A DNA stretch of 64,000 nucleotides from Paracoccus litorisediminis (GCF_009711205.1 NZ_WMIG01000003.1:124001-188000), one strand, 5' to 3'; shown: positions 25,639-35,278, counted from the first letter of the stretch. Program-made: numbers and translations. The notes: generated by a model not told the origin, from the letters alone.

Positions 25639-26843
25639 TCACCGACATCGCGGGCGATCTGGGCCTGACCGTCCAGCGCCATGAACCCGGCCTTGGCCGC
25701 CGCCCGCGACTTGGACGGGCGGGGCGCATCGGGCAGCGCCCGCAGCGCCGCGGCAAAGGCGGCGGGATCGACAGTGTCCTCGGCGGGCATCATCCGCACC
25801 AGACCCAGTTCGGCGGCGCGCTCGGCCCGGATTGCCTGTTCCAGCCGGGGCTGGGTGCGCGGCACGATCAGCGCCGGGCGGTCAAAGCTGAGGATCTCGC
25901 AGAAGGTATTATAGCCGCCCATACCGACCACGCCCGAGGCCCCGGCGACCAGCTCCTCAAGCCGGTTGTCGAATTCGATCGTCTCGACATTGGGCAGGGT
26001 CTCGGCCTCGGCCAGCAGCTCGGCGCGTTCGCGGGCGGGCAGATAGGGGCCCAGCACGGCCAGCGTCCGCCCGATGCCGGGATCGTGGCGATGCGCGGCA
26101 AAGACCGCGCGGAACAGGTCGGCCCCGTCGCCGCCACCCCCGGTCGTGACCAGCAGGTAGCCATCCGCAGGACGATGCGCGGGCGTACCCATCTTGGGGA
26201 TCGCGCGACGCAGAAAGCCGGTATAGCGCACGCGCGCGGTGACGGCCTCGGGGACGATCAGCCCGGCCAGAGGGTCGTGGAACCCCTCGGGGCCATAGAC
26301 CCAGATGCGGTCGTAATAGGTCTCGATCTTGCGCAGCACGTCCTTGCGCGCCCATTCCGGGCCCAGCAATTCCGGCGCGTCCATCACGTCGCGCAGGCCA
26401 AGGACCAGATGCGTGCCCTGCGATTTCAGGAAGGCCAGCGTTTCCTCGATCTCGCCATGCAGGCCCATCGGTTCCTTGTCGGTGATGAAGATGTCGGGGT
26501 GAAAGCTTTGCGCGGTCTGGCGGATGATGGCGCGGCGCATTTCCAGCGTGTCCTCAAGCGAGGTGTGCTGTGCCATCGACTGGTATTCGCCGTTGCGCAG
26601 CTTGATCACGCTGGGGATTTTCACGAAATCGACGCGGACCCGGTAATCGAAGGCCCCGGCGATGGTGGTGCCGGAAATGATCATCACTGACAGCCCGCGA
26701 TAGGCCGCGACCAGCGCATGCGCGATCTCGCGGCAGCGGCGCAGATGGCCCAGCCCGAACGTGTCGTGGCTGTACATCAGGATCCGCGCGTCTTCCAGTC
26801 TGGGGGTCATGGACGATCCTTTTGGCAAATCTTGATCGGTCAT
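25590..26843 (-). CDS. MurG-like (GT-B) glycosyltransferase
   Basis: 417 aa, or 406 aa if the internal ATG at 26810 with a good AAAGGA upstream is used. The first ATG overlaps the permease stop by 4 bp. RILMYSHDTFGLGHLRRCRE contains the Gly-His loop of family-28-like enzymes. The C-terminal half has LLVTTGGGGDGADLF, SGVVGMGGYNTFCEILSF and RTQPRLEQAIRAERA with the donor-contacting Gln. Such proteins are often called predicted glycosyltransferases of UDP-GlcNAc type. Function within this cluster is inferred only from neighbours. Confidence 0.85.
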   Translation of the reverse strand: MTDQDLPKGSSMTPRLEDARILMYSHDTFGLGHLRRCREIAHALVAAYRGLSVMIISGTTIAGAFDYRVRVDFVKIPSVIKLRNGEYQSMAQHTSLEDTLEMRRAIIRQTAQSFHPDIFITDKEPMGLHGEIEETLAFLKSQGTHLVLGLRDVMDAPELLGPEWARKDVLRKIETYYDRIWVYGPEGFHDPLAGLIVPEAVTARVRYTGFLRRAIPKMGTPAHRPADGYLLVTTGGGGDGADLFRAVFAAHRHDPGIGRTLAVLGPYLPARERAELLAEAETLPNVETIEFDNRLEELVAGASGVVGMGGYNTFCEILSFDRPALIVPRTQPRLEQAIRAERAAELGLVRMMPAEDTVDPAAFAAALRALPDAPRPSKSRAAAKAGFMALDGQAQIARDVGEWLMAPRQPALRAVQS

Positions 26844-28015
26844 CTATAGGGGTCGGCCGCGTCGCGCAGCCCGTCTCCAAGAAAGTTGAACGCAAGGATC
26901 ACCAGCACCACCGGCACCATCGGCCATAGCAGCCACGGATACAGCGCGACGATATTGATGCCGCGCGCCTCGGTCAGAAGGATGCCCCAGCTGGTGACCG
27001 GGGGGCGCAGGCCAAGGCCAAGGAAGGTCAGCGCGGTTTCGCCCAGGATCATGCCGGGGACAGACAGGCTGGCACTGGCGATCAGATGCGACATGACACC
27101 GGGGATCAGGTGACGCGAGATGATTCGAGGGCTGCGCGCACCCATGAGTTCCGCAGCCAGAACATAGTCCTCTTCGCGCAACGCGAAAAGCTTGGATCGC
27201 ACGGCGCGGGCCTGCCCGGTCCAGTCCAGCATGCCCAAGATCAGGGTGATGCCCAGATAGACCAGAAGCGGGCTCCAGCTAAGGGGGATGATCGCGGCCA
27301 GCGTCATCCATAGCGGGATCGAGGGGATCGACTGGATCACCTCGACCATGCGCTGCATCCCGTGGTCGAACCAGCCACCGCGATAACCGGCAATGCCGCC
27401 GATGACGATGCCCAGCGTGAAGCTGACCAGCGTGCCCAGCAGCCCGATGGTCAATGAGATCCGCGCCCCGTGCAGAATGCGCGAGAACACGTCCCGCCCC
27501 AGCCGGTCGGTGCCCAGCAGGTTGAAGCGTCCGCCTTCGGCCGGGCAGACCAGATGCCGGTCGGCAGGGATCAGCTTCCAGAACAGATAGGGCTCGCCAC
27601 GACAGAAGAAGCGCAGTTTCTGCGGATCGGTCGGGTCGTCGGTATAGACCCGGCGCAGCTCGGCCATGTCCAGCCGCATGGTCTGGCCATAGACGAAGGG
27701 GCCGATGAACTGCCCGTCATGGAACAGATGCACCCGCTGCGGCGGCGCGTGGATGAAATCCAGATTGCGGGTGTCCAGCCGGTAGGGGGCCAGAAACTCG
27801 GTGATCAGCAGCGATCCATACATCAGCAGCAGGAAGATCCCCGAGATCAGCGCCACCCGGTGACGGCGGAACTTGATCCAGATCAGCCGCAGCTGGCTGG
27901 CATTGCCCAGCCCGAAGGCCGGGCCAGCCGGTTCCCGCGACGGGTCGAACGGCGCATCCGACACGTAATGCGGCAGGGCGGCGCCGGGCGGCGGCAGGGG
28001 GTTCGGCTCGCTCAT
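26840..28015 (-). CDS. ABC importer permease, DppC/YejE-type
   Basis: 391 aa inner-membrane permease of a peptide-type (SBP_bac_5) ABC importer. N-terminal OppC-N-like helix at about 55-75. A periplasmic insertion of about 85 residues follows, containing FIHAPPQRVHLF and a Cys-bearing FFCRGEPY region. Then comes LGTDRLGRDVFSRILHGARI, the hallmark of DppC-type proteins, and the EAA-type loop around AAELMGARSPRIISRHLIPG. The insertion is longer than in E. coli DppC and resembles YejE-like permeases. Coupled by 4-bp overlaps on both sides. Confidence 0.92.
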   Translation of the reverse strand: MSEPNPLPPPGAALPHYVSDAPFDPSREPAGPAFGLGNASQLRLIWIKFRRHRVALISGIFLLLMYGSLLITEFLAPYRLDTRNLDFIHAPPQRVHLFHDGQFIGPFVYGQTMRLDMAELRRVYTDDPTDPQKLRFFCRGEPYLFWKLIPADRHLVCPAEGGRFNLLGTDRLGRDVFSRILHGARISLTIGLLGTLVSFTLGIVIGGIAGYRGGWFDHGMQRMVEVIQSIPSIPLWMTLAAIIPLSWSPLLVYLGITLILGMLDWTGQARAVRSKLFALREEDYVLAAELMGARSPRIISRHLIPGVMSHLIASASLSVPGMILGETALTFLGLGLRPPVTSWGILLTEARGINIVALYPWLLWPMVPVVLVILAFNFLGDGLRDAADPYR

Positions 28016-29007
28016 CCCCGCCTCCCCGTCAGGCGGATGCGCGGGTCAAGCAGGCTCAGCGCCACGTCTGACACCAGCACCCCCACCACCGTCAGCGCCG
28101 CAAGGAACATCAGGAACGATCCGGCCAGATACATGTCCTGACTTTGCAGCGCGCGGATCAGCATCGGGCCGGTGGTTTCCAAGGACAGGATGATCGCCGT
28201 GACCTCGGCCCCCGAAATGATCGCGGGCAGGATCGAGCCGATATCGGCGACAAAGAAGTTCAGCGCCACCCGCAGCGGATATTTCAGCACCACGCGGGCG
28301 GGCGACAGGCCCTTGGCGCGGGCGGTGGTGACATATTGCTTGCCCAGCTCGTCCAGCAGGTTGGCGCGCAGCCGCCGCGCCATGCCCGCCGTGCCCGCGG
28401 TGCCGATGATCAGCACCGGTATCCAGATATGGCTGAGGACCGAATGGAACTTGGCCCAGCTCATCGGCTGGTCCAGATATTCCAGATCCATGATATGGCC
28501 GATCGAGACCCCGAACCAGATATTGGCGAAATACATCAGGATGATCGCCAGCATGAAATGCGGCACGGCAATGCCCATCAGCCCCAGCAGCGTCAGCCCG
28601 TAATCGCCCCAGCTGTATTGATGCGTGGCCGAATACAGCCCGATCGGAAAAGCCAGAAGCCAGGTGAATGCGATGGTCACGACGCTTAGCACCACGGTCA
28701 GCCACAGCCGGTCGCCCACCACCTCATTGACGGGCATGCGGTATTCGAAGCTGTAGCCGAAATCGCCATGCAGCATGCCGGTGACCCAGTGCCAGTAGCG
28801 CACCGGCGCGGGCGCGTCGAAATGGTAGCGCGCCTTCAGCGCCTCGATTTCCTGCAGATCGGTCGGCTCGCCCAGCATCTTCAGTTCCTGGACGTAGCTT
28901 TCGAAGTAATCCCCCGGCGGCAATTCGATGATGGCGAAGACCAGCACCGAGATCACGAACAGCGTCGGGATCATGATCAGCAGGCGGCGGAACAGGTAAC
29001 GCAGCAT
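28012..29007 (-). CDS. ABC importer permease, DppB/YejB-type
   Basis: 331 aa, six membrane segments. Starts MLRYLFRRLLIMIPTLFVIS, the typical DppB/OppB N-terminus. Further family marks are the ELPPGDYFESYVQ stretch, HGDFGYSFEYRMPV, and the cytoplasmic loop TARAKGLSPARVVLKYPLRV. Heterodimerises with the DppC-type permease. Three bases separate it from the binding-protein gene upstream. Confidence 0.93.
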   Translation of the reverse strand: MLRYLFRRLLIMIPTLFVISVLVFAIIELPPGDYFESYVQELKMLGEPTDLQEIEALKARYHFDAPAPVRYWHWVTGMLHGDFGYSFEYRMPVNEVVGDRLWLTVVLSVVTIAFTWLLAFPIGLYSATHQYSWGDYGLTLLGLMGIAVPHFMLAIILMYFANIWFGVSIGHIMDLEYLDQPMSWAKFHSVLSHIWIPVLIIGTAGTAGMARRLRANLLDELGKQYVTTARAKGLSPARVVLKYPLRVALNFFVADIGSILPAIISGAEVTAIILSLETTGPMLIRALQSQDMYLAGSFLMFLAALTVVGVLVSDVALSLLDPRIRLTGRRG

Positions 29008-29010
29008 GCC

Positions 29011-30933
29011 CTAGCCCTCATCCAGCCAGAAGGTGTCGGGCATGTAGATGCCCAGAACCGAGGTCGGCTGATAGCCGATCAGCCCGGTTTCCGGCAGGTT
29101 CTGCAACTTGGCGGCGCGGACGACCGGCTGTTTCGCGCCATTGACCGTGCCGATGGTAAAGACCTGATCGGCATGGATCGCCAGCATCCGGTGCCAGATC
29201 GACAGCTTTTCGTCATGGCTTTGGCTGAGCCGCCAGCGGCCGACCAGATCGACCAATTCGCGCGCCTCGGGCAGTTCGGGCGCTTTGCCCTGCTTGCCCT
29301 TCGAGGCGTAATACACCCCCCATTGCGACCAATGATACTGGTCCTCATTGGTGGGGGCCAGTTCATAGGGCGGCATCTCGGGGGTGGGCACGGCATTGTC
29401 CAGACCCATCCAGACCGCCATGCTGGTCAGCCCGGCCATGGTCCGGCTGCGGAACAGGTCGCGCTGCGACACCCGCACCCACAGCGCGATACCGACGCGG
29501 CGGAAGTGATCGGCCACCAGTTCCAGCACGTCGGTTTCCACCGTGCTTTCGCCCGCCGTCTCGGCAAGGATGCCCGCGACCTGACCGTCGGGCAAACGGC
29601 GGAAGCCGTCGCGGCGCGGCGCGGACAGGCCCGCCTGATCCAGCAGCGCATTGGCCTGTTCGGGATCGAACTGCGTCCATGCGCGGGCATATTCCTGCCG
29701 GAACAGCACGCTTTCGGGCATGATCGTATTCGCGCTTTCGCGGGCAAGGCCAAAGAACAGCGCCTTGTTGATCTCGGTTCGGTCGATGGCCAGAGACAGC
29801 GCGCGGCGCACCCGCACATCGCGGTAAAGCGCCCGCCAGACCGGATCGGCGCAGGTCAGGTTCGGATACAGCGCCACGCGCGCGCCTTGGGTCCGCGTCC
29901 ACAGATGCACCCGGATCGGAAAGCGATGCTCGGCCTCTTTGACCAGCGTGTAATCGGAAAACTCGACCCCCGCCGGTTGCAGATCGCTTTCGCCGGTCGC
30001 CACCTTGGCCGGGATCAGGTCGTAGCTGGAGACATTCATCACCACCCGGTCGATATAGGGCAGTTGCAGCCCGTCCTGATCGACGCGGTGAAAGAATGCG
30101 TTGCGCTCAAAGACGAATTGCTGCGCCGGAGGCAGAGTGCGCGGCCGCCACGGCTCCAGCGTCGGCAGGTCGGGATTTTCCGGCCGGGTCACGCGGCTCA
30201 TTTTCTGGTGCAGGCCCTGCCAGTCGTCGACGCGCTGTTCGACCACCAGCCGGGCCAGCGTGTCGGCGGGCGTATAGTCGGCGTGAAAGCCCTTCATGTA
30301 ATGCGCGGGCATGAAGATGCGCAAAGGCGAGGGCGCGGCCAGCCCCGGCAGGAAATCCGGCAAGGGCGCGTGCCAGCTGTAGCGCAGGGTCAGCTCGTCC
30401 AGCATCTCGAATTCGGGGCCCTGCCCGTCCAGCTGCATCTCGGGCGGCATGCCGCCCAGATCGTCGCGCAGCGTCACGTCCTGCCAGCAGTAGCGGAAAT
30501 CCTCGGCGGTGAAGGGATGGCCGTCCGACCAGCGATGCCCGCGCCGCAGCCGCAGGGTGAATATCCGCCCCTCCTGCACCTCCCATGACTTCAGGATGTC
30601 GGCGACAAGGTTCAGCCCAAGGTCAAAGCCCACCAGCCGCGAATAGCCGTTGATCGGCATGTAGCGGATGTCGCGCTGGCCGCCGATCAGCATGCGGATG
30701 GTGCCGCCGTGTCGCCCGGCATTGCGGCCAAGCGCGGGCAGGTCCATGACGCGCGGCTCCAGCGGCAGGCGCTCGGCCACGGCGGGCAGCTCACCGGCCA
30801 ATTCGCGGGGTTCCAGATAGGTGGGGCCGATATAGGTGGGAATGGTCAGCGCGCGGGCAGCATGCGGGGCCGCGATGAACCCCGCGCCCAGCAGCGCCAG
30901 CGTATCCCGACGGGTCAAGGGCGTCCTGCTCAT
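29011..30933 (-). CDS. Extracellular solute-binding protein, family 5 (YejA/DppA-like)
   Basis: 640 aa from the ATG overlapping the stop of the ATPase gene; a longer open frame upstream runs across that gene and is a shadow. The N-terminus MSRTPLTRRDTLALLGAGF has a twin-arginine motif with hydrophobic core, so Tat export is likely. SBP_bac_5 features: LRLRRGHRWSDGHPFTAEDF, DVRVRRALSLAIDRTEINKA, and FGLARESANTIMPES. Ligand could be peptides, but related alphaproteobacterial proteins (for example AgpA of Sinorhizobium) import oligosaccharides. The glycan context makes that worth considering. Confidence 0.9.
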   Translation of the reverse strand: MSRTPLTRRDTLALLGAGFIAAPHAARALTIPTYIGPTYLEPRELAGELPAVAERLPLEPRVMDLPALGRNAGRHGGTIRMLIGGQRDIRYMPINGYSRLVGFDLGLNLVADILKSWEVQEGRIFTLRLRRGHRWSDGHPFTAEDFRYCWQDVTLRDDLGGMPPEMQLDGQGPEFEMLDELTLRYSWHAPLPDFLPGLAAPSPLRIFMPAHYMKGFHADYTPADTLARLVVEQRVDDWQGLHQKMSRVTRPENPDLPTLEPWRPRTLPPAQQFVFERNAFFHRVDQDGLQLPYIDRVVMNVSSYDLIPAKVATGESDLQPAGVEFSDYTLVKEAEHRFPIRVHLWTRTQGARVALYPNLTCADPVWRALYRDVRVRRALSLAIDRTEINKALFFGLARESANTIMPESVLFRQEYARAWTQFDPEQANALLDQAGLSAPRRDGFRRLPDGQVAGILAETAGESTVETDVLELVADHFRRVGIALWVRVSQRDLFRSRTMAGLTSMAVWMGLDNAVPTPEMPPYELAPTNEDQYHWSQWGVYYASKGKQGKAPELPEARELVDLVGRWRLSQSHDEKLSIWHRMLAIHADQVFTIGTVNGAKQPVVRAAKLQNLPETGLIGYQPTSVLGIYMPDTFWLDEG

Positions 30934-32861
30934 CCGCTGGCCCTTTGCTGGAACATCTGTTCGGGATGGGCCAGTTCCTGCATGCGCACCCGGTGCCCGG
31001 CCCCCAGATCGACCATGCGCGCTGGCTGGCCCGGCACCTCGCGGAAGACGGCGGGCCATTCGGCCTCGGCCCGCGCGGTGGGGATGCGGGCGCGCGGGTC
31101 CAGCGGGCGGGCGGGATCGGGAACCGGGATCGCGGCCAGAAGCGCGCGGGTATAGGGATGGACCGGTGCCTCCATCACCAGATCGCGGGGGCCGATTTCC
31201 ACCAGACGCCCGCGCCACATCACCGCGATCCGGTCGGCCATGTAATTCACCACCCCCAGATCATGCGAGATGAACAGATAGGTCAGGTGCAGTTCACGCT
31301 GCAAATCCTTGAGCAGGTTCAGAATCTGCGCCTGAACCGAGACATCCAGCGCCGAGACCACCTCATCGCAGATGATGAATTCCGGGGTCAGCGCCAAGGC
31401 CCGCGCAATGCCGATCCGTTGCCGCTGCCCGCCGGAAAAGCTGTGCGGAAAGCGCGCCGCCGCCCCCTGCCCCAGCCCGATTGCCGACAGCAGCGCCGTG
31501 ACCAGCCGGCGGCGTTCCTCGGGCGTGCCGCGACGGTGAATCTCCAACGGTTCGGACAGGATGCTTCCGACCGTCATCCGCGGCGACAGCGAGGAAACCG
31601 GGTCCTGAAAGATCATCTGCACCCTTGAGCGCAGATCATCCAGCGCCGGGCCTTGCGCCTCGGCGATGTCGATGACCTCGGTGCCGTCGTCAAAGATGAT
31701 CGTGCCCGCATCCGGGGTCATGGCGCGGACCAGCAGCTTGCCGATCGTGGTCTTGCCCGAGCCGCTTTCGCCGACCAGCCCCAGACATTCGCCGCGCATG
31801 ATGTCCAGACTGACCCGGTCCACCGCCGTCACCGGCTGCGCATTCGAGGAGATCAGCGACCATGACTGATGGCGCGGTAAAAACGCCTTGCTGACCTCGC
31901 GCAGGGATACCAGCGGGCGCAGGCTTGGTTCGTGTCGCCCCTCGGGGCGGCCCAGCCGTGCCAGTTCGCGAATGCCGTCGGGCGGGATTTCGCGCAAGGG
32001 GCGCAGCCGGGCGCGGCCGGCATGGCCCAGCACCGGCACCGCCTGCATCAGCCCGCGCAGATACAGGTGCTGCGGGTTGTGAAAGATCGTGGCGGTGTCG
32101 CCCGCCTCCATCACCTGACCGCGATGCATCACCACCACCTCATCGGCCAGATTGGCGACCACGCCCAGATCATGGGTGATCAGCAGCACCGCCATCCCCA
32201 GTTCCTGCTGCAGATCGCGGATCAGCCCAAGGATCTGCGCCTGAATGGTCACGTCCAGCGCCGTCGTCGGCTCGTCCGCGATCAGCAGGTCCGGGCCGCA
32301 GATCGCCGCCATGGCGATCATCGCGCGCTGGCGCATGCCGCCCGACAGCTCGAACGGATACATGTCGAAGACCCGGCCGGGATGGCCGAAACCGACGCGG
32401 GCCAGCATCGCTTCGCAGCGCTCGCGGGCCTCGCGCTTGGTCAGGGGGCGGTGCAGGCGCAGGGCCTCGGACAATTGGTTGCCGATGGTGTGCAGCGCCG
32501 AGAAGCTGGTCATCGGTTCCTGAAAGATCATCCCGATGCGGTCGCCGCGTATCGCCCGGATCTGCCGCCCGTCTCGCGGCAAGGTCAGCAGGTCCAAGGG
32601 CGGGCCGCCGGCCTCACCCTCGCCGGGATTGAACCAGATCCGGCCCGAGACCCGCGCCTGACTGGGCTGCAACCCCATGATGGTCTGGCCGGTGATGCTT
32701 TTGCCTGACCCGCTTTCGCCGACCAGCGCCGTGATCCGGCCCGGCAGCACGCGCAGGCTGGCCCCGTCCACTGCCGTCAGGTCACCCCCCAGCAGCGGGA
32801 ATGAGACCCGCAACCCCTCGACCCGCAACAGGTCCCGCGTCGCCGTCAGCCGGTCTTGCAA
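30930..32861 (-). CDS. ABC importer ATP-binding protein, fused DppD-DppF (YejF/GsiA-type)
   Basis: 643 aa with two complete ATPase domains. Domain 1: GESGSGKSITG, LSGGMRQRAMIAMA, LLIADEPTTALD. Domain 2: GESGSGKTTIG, FSGGQRQRIGIARA, FIICDEVVSALD. Each ends with the oligopeptide-type C-terminal extension (HPYTRALLAAIP near the end). A single polypeptide thus energises the DppB/DppC-type permeases. It is the first gene of a nine-gene minus-strand operon reaching 19962; the 139-bp divergent region 32862-33000 should carry its promoter. Confidence 0.94.
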   Translation of the reverse strand: MQDRLTATRDLLRVEGLRVSFPLLGGDLTAVDGASLRVLPGRITALVGESGSGKSITGQTIMGLQPSQARVSGRIWFNPGEGEAGGPPLDLLTLPRDGRQIRAIRGDRIGMIFQEPMTSFSALHTIGNQLSEALRLHRPLTKREARERCEAMLARVGFGHPGRVFDMYPFELSGGMRQRAMIAMAAICGPDLLIADEPTTALDVTIQAQILGLIRDLQQELGMAVLLITHDLGVVANLADEVVVMHRGQVMEAGDTATIFHNPQHLYLRGLMQAVPVLGHAGRARLRPLREIPPDGIRELARLGRPEGRHEPSLRPLVSLREVSKAFLPRHQSWSLISSNAQPVTAVDRVSLDIMRGECLGLVGESGSGKTTIGKLLVRAMTPDAGTIIFDDGTEVIDIAEAQGPALDDLRSRVQMIFQDPVSSLSPRMTVGSILSEPLEIHRRGTPEERRRLVTALLSAIGLGQGAAARFPHSFSGGQRQRIGIARALALTPEFIICDEVVSALDVSVQAQILNLLKDLQRELHLTYLFISHDLGVVNYMADRIAVMWRGRLVEIGPRDLVMEAPVHPYTRALLAAIPVPDPARPLDPRARIPTARAEAEWPAVFREVPGQPARMVDLGAGHRVRMQELAHPEQMFQQRASG

Positions 32862-33000
32862 GCCTTTCTCCTGACTGGCGGCGCCTGCCGCGTTTGCGCA
32901 TCCGTCCGCTAGGACAAAAGCATGGAATCACCGTCTTGCGTGAATTATCTTGAACGATCGTAACGGATACGGCCACAAATTGCCGAAAGCGGAGGGCATG

Positions 33001-33978
33001 ATGTCGGCAAAAGACAGGCTGATCGCGGAAATCGACGCGGCGCTGGCGCTGGCACGCGCGGGCGGGATGGATCAGGCCCGATTGAAACAGGCATGGGCGG
33101 CGCTGGACCGGATCGCCGCCGATCCGCAGGTCGGATTGCTGGGTCAGCCGACCCAACTGGGCCTGCCGCGCAAGCTGCATTCGGCCCGGCTGCGGCTGGC
33201 GAAACTGGCGGGCGATCCGGTTCAGATGACCGGACTGCGCGCCACCGCCGTCCCGCCACAAGATCTGCTGGCCGACCTGTTCCCCGCCGATCCCGCCACC
33301 CGCGCCGCCCATGCCCGCGCCGCCGGGCAGCCGGTCACGCGCATGGTGCATCAGCTGTGGGTGGGCGGCCCGGTGCCGCCGAATTGCGGGATCTGGCGGG
33401 CCTGGGCCCTGCGGCATGGCTGGGATTACCGGCTGTGGCAGGAAACCGATCTGGCCCGGCTGGGCGTCACCAGCGACCCCCTGTATCTGGCGATGCGGGC
33501 GGCGGGCGATCTGCCCGGCGCGGTCGACGTGGCGCGCTATCACGTGCTGGCGCATTGGGGCGGGCTTTATCTGGATTGCGACTGGTACCCGATTCGCCCC
33601 GAACTGTCGCCCGAGGACATCCTGCCACCCTATGGCCTTTCGGCGATCCCCGAGGCCGGGCCGCGACTGGTCGGCGGCGCGGGAATGCTGCTGGCCAATG
33701 GGACGATCGCCACGCCGCCGCAGCACCCGGCGATTCTGTGGTTGCTGCAGGTGCTGCCGGAATTCGCCGCCCGCCTGCCCGGCACCCCGGCATGGTGGCA
33801 GACCGGCCCCCTGCCCTTCACCCTTGCTGCCAGACGCGGCCCGGTCAATGTGCTGGATATCGGATTGCTGGGCGGATCGGTGCCGCGCGGCACGCCCTTG
33901 GCCGAGGTGCAGGCCAAAGCGCAGGAACTGGCCGCCGGGCCGGGCGCGGAATTCCTGCTGGAATGGAAAAGCTGGTAG
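33001..33978 (+). CDS. DXD-motif glycosyltransferase (capsular polysaccharide type)
   Basis: 325 aa. GGAGG lies 5 nt before this ATG; another ATG three bases earlier is too close. After a helical N-terminus (1-105), MVHQLWVGGPVPPNC begins the GT-A sugar-binding domain. LPGAVDVARYHVLAHWGGLY precedes the metal-binding DXD in YLDCDWYP, the pattern of the OCH1/capsular sugar-binding DXD family. Probably transfers a hexose in glycan assembly. Divergent from the nine-gene operon, with a 139-bp shared promoter region. Confidence 0.85.
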   Translation: MSAKDRLIAEIDAALALARAGGMDQARLKQAWAALDRIAADPQVGLLGQPTQLGLPRKLHSARLRLAKLAGDPVQMTGLRATAVPPQDLLADLFPADPATRAAHARAAGQPVTRMVHQLWVGGPVPPNCGIWRAWALRHGWDYRLWQETDLARLGVTSDPLYLAMRAAGDLPGAVDVARYHVLAHWGGLYLDCDWYPIRPELSPEDILPPYGLSAIPEAGPRLVGGAGMLLANGTIATPPQHPAILWLLQVLPEFAARLPGTPAWWQTGPLPFTLAARRGPVNVLDIGLLGGSVPRGTPLAEVQAKAQELAAGPGAEFLLEWKSW

Positions 33979-33981
33979 GGG

Positions 33982-34557
33982 TCAGTCCAGCCGCGTCTCG
34001 GACCCATCCGGGCCAAGGGCAAAGACCGCATTCTGCGCCGCATCCAGCAGCAGGGCCTCGGGCAAGGGCAGGTTTCGGTGCAACCCGCGCAGCAGCCGAC
34101 CGGTGACGCCATGCCCGACAAAGATCACATCCGGCAGGCTGGCGGCATCGGCCAGCAGCGCGCGCAAACGGTCCAACACCTGTTCCAGCCGCTCACCGCC
34201 GGGGGCGTGGAACATCCATTGCCGGGGTGGATGGGCCTTGCGGGTGCCGGGCCAGCCGGATTCGATCTCGGCCCGGGTCAGCCCGTCCCAGACCCCCATG
34301 GAAATCTCGCGCAGACGCGGATCAAGGCGCAGGTCCAAGGGCGGCAGGGCGCGCGCGACCAAACCTGCCGTCACCTGCGCGCGCGGCTGCGGGCTGCACC
34401 AGAGCGGCGGCAGCCGCCCGTCCAGATGCCGCTGAAGGATGCGCCCGCAGGTCAGGGACTGGCCCTGCCCACGCTCGGTCAGGGGCGAATCCGCGGCGCC
34501 CTGATAGCGGCCCTCGCGGTTGAACTCGGTCTCTCCGTGCCGCAGCAGATAGATCAC
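33982..34557 (-). CDS. Histidine phosphatase superfamily protein
   Basis: 191 aa. N-terminal LLRHGETEFNREGRYQG carries the catalytic RHG(E) of the phosphoglycerate mutase/acid phosphatase family, with SPLTERGQGQ downstream. The second catalytic His is in VIFVGHGVTGRLLR. The exact substrate is not determinable; CobC-like and broad sugar-phosphate phosphatases look alike. Ten bases after hutC on the same strand, so it is probably the third gene of the hutF-hutC transcript, though a role in histidine breakdown is not evident. Confidence 0.88.
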   Translation of the reverse strand: MIYLLRHGETEFNREGRYQGAADSPLTERGQGQSLTCGRILQRHLDGRLPPLWCSPQPRAQVTAGLVARALPPLDLRLDPRLREISMGVWDGLTRAEIESGWPGTRKAHPPRQWMFHAPGGERLEQVLDRLRALLADAASLPDVIFVGHGVTGRLLRGLHRNLPLPEALLLDAAQNAVFALGPDGSETRLD

Positions 34558-34567
34558 GCGACCGCCC

Positions 34568-35278
34568 TCATGGCGAAGCCACCATCGAATAGCCCGGATG
34601 AAAGGCCAGCCGGACCGAGGTGATCGCGCCCTGATCGTTCCATGTCGTCCGCTGCAGGATCAGCAGCGCCGTGCCCTGCCGGGTTTCCAGCAGGCGCGCG
34701 TCGCGGGCATCGGCATTCTCGGCGGAAAAGGCGATGTCGCCGCGCAGCCAGGGGAAATTCCGCACCAGCCATTCGTTGGGGTTGATGCGCTGGAAGTCGA
34801 CATGCTCGGCCCCCGGGGCGGCCTTGGGATTGATCCAGCGGTCCTCGACCTGAAACGGCTTGTCATCGCCGTAATGGACGGTGCGCAGATGGATCATCAT
34901 CGTGCCCTCGGCCTCGGCCATGCGCGAGGCAATGTCGGCGGGCGCGGGGCCGTGCTTTTGGGCGATGATGCGGTGGCTATAGGCCATGCCCGCACCCTCG
35001 ATCTGCTCGCGCACGATCGGGATGGTCAGCGTGGCCTTGCGGGCGGGGTTCACGGTGACATGAGTTCCCGCCCGACGCTTGCGGTCCAGCAGCCCCTCTT
35101 CGGCCAGCAATTGCAGGGCCTTGTTCACCGTGGCGCGGGCGACGCCGAATTCGACGGCCAGTTCGACCTCATCGGGGATGCGGTCGCCCTGCCGCCATTC
35201 GCGCTCGACAATGCGGCGGCGCACCTCGGTCACGATGGCATGGGCCTTGGAAGGGTTGGTGGCGGGTCGGTCGGTCAC
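34568..35278 (-). CDS. hutC: Histidine utilisation repressor HutC (GntR/UTRA)
   Basis: 236 aa. GntR winged helix at about 10-75 (DEVELAVEFGVARATVNKAL) followed by a UTRA effector domain. Characteristic HutC stretches are RTVHYGDDKPFQVEDRWINP and LRGDIAFSAENADARD, the urocanate-binding region in the family. Represses hut genes until urocanate accumulates. The ATG overlaps the hutF stop by 4 bp. Probable operators are the 16-bp repeats in the hutF-hutI divergent region. Confidence 0.95.
   Translation of the reverse strand: MTDRPATNPSKAHAIVTEVRRRIVEREWRQGDRIPDEVELAVEFGVARATVNKALQLLAEEGLLDRKRRAGTHVTVNPARKATLTIPIVREQIEGAGMAYSHRIIAQKHGPAPADIASRMAEAEGTMMIHLRTVHYGDDKPFQVEDRWINPKAAPGAEHVDFQRINPNEWLVRNFPWLRGDIAFSAENADARDARLLETRQGTALLILQRTTWNDQGAITSVRLAFHPGYSMVASP

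Noticed and set aside
30934..31218. Extended N-terminus (95 codons) for the family 5 binding protein
   Set aside because: It overlaps the upstream ATPase gene, is Arg/Pro/Gly-rich, and would bury the twin-arginine signal peptide that begins at the chosen ATG.
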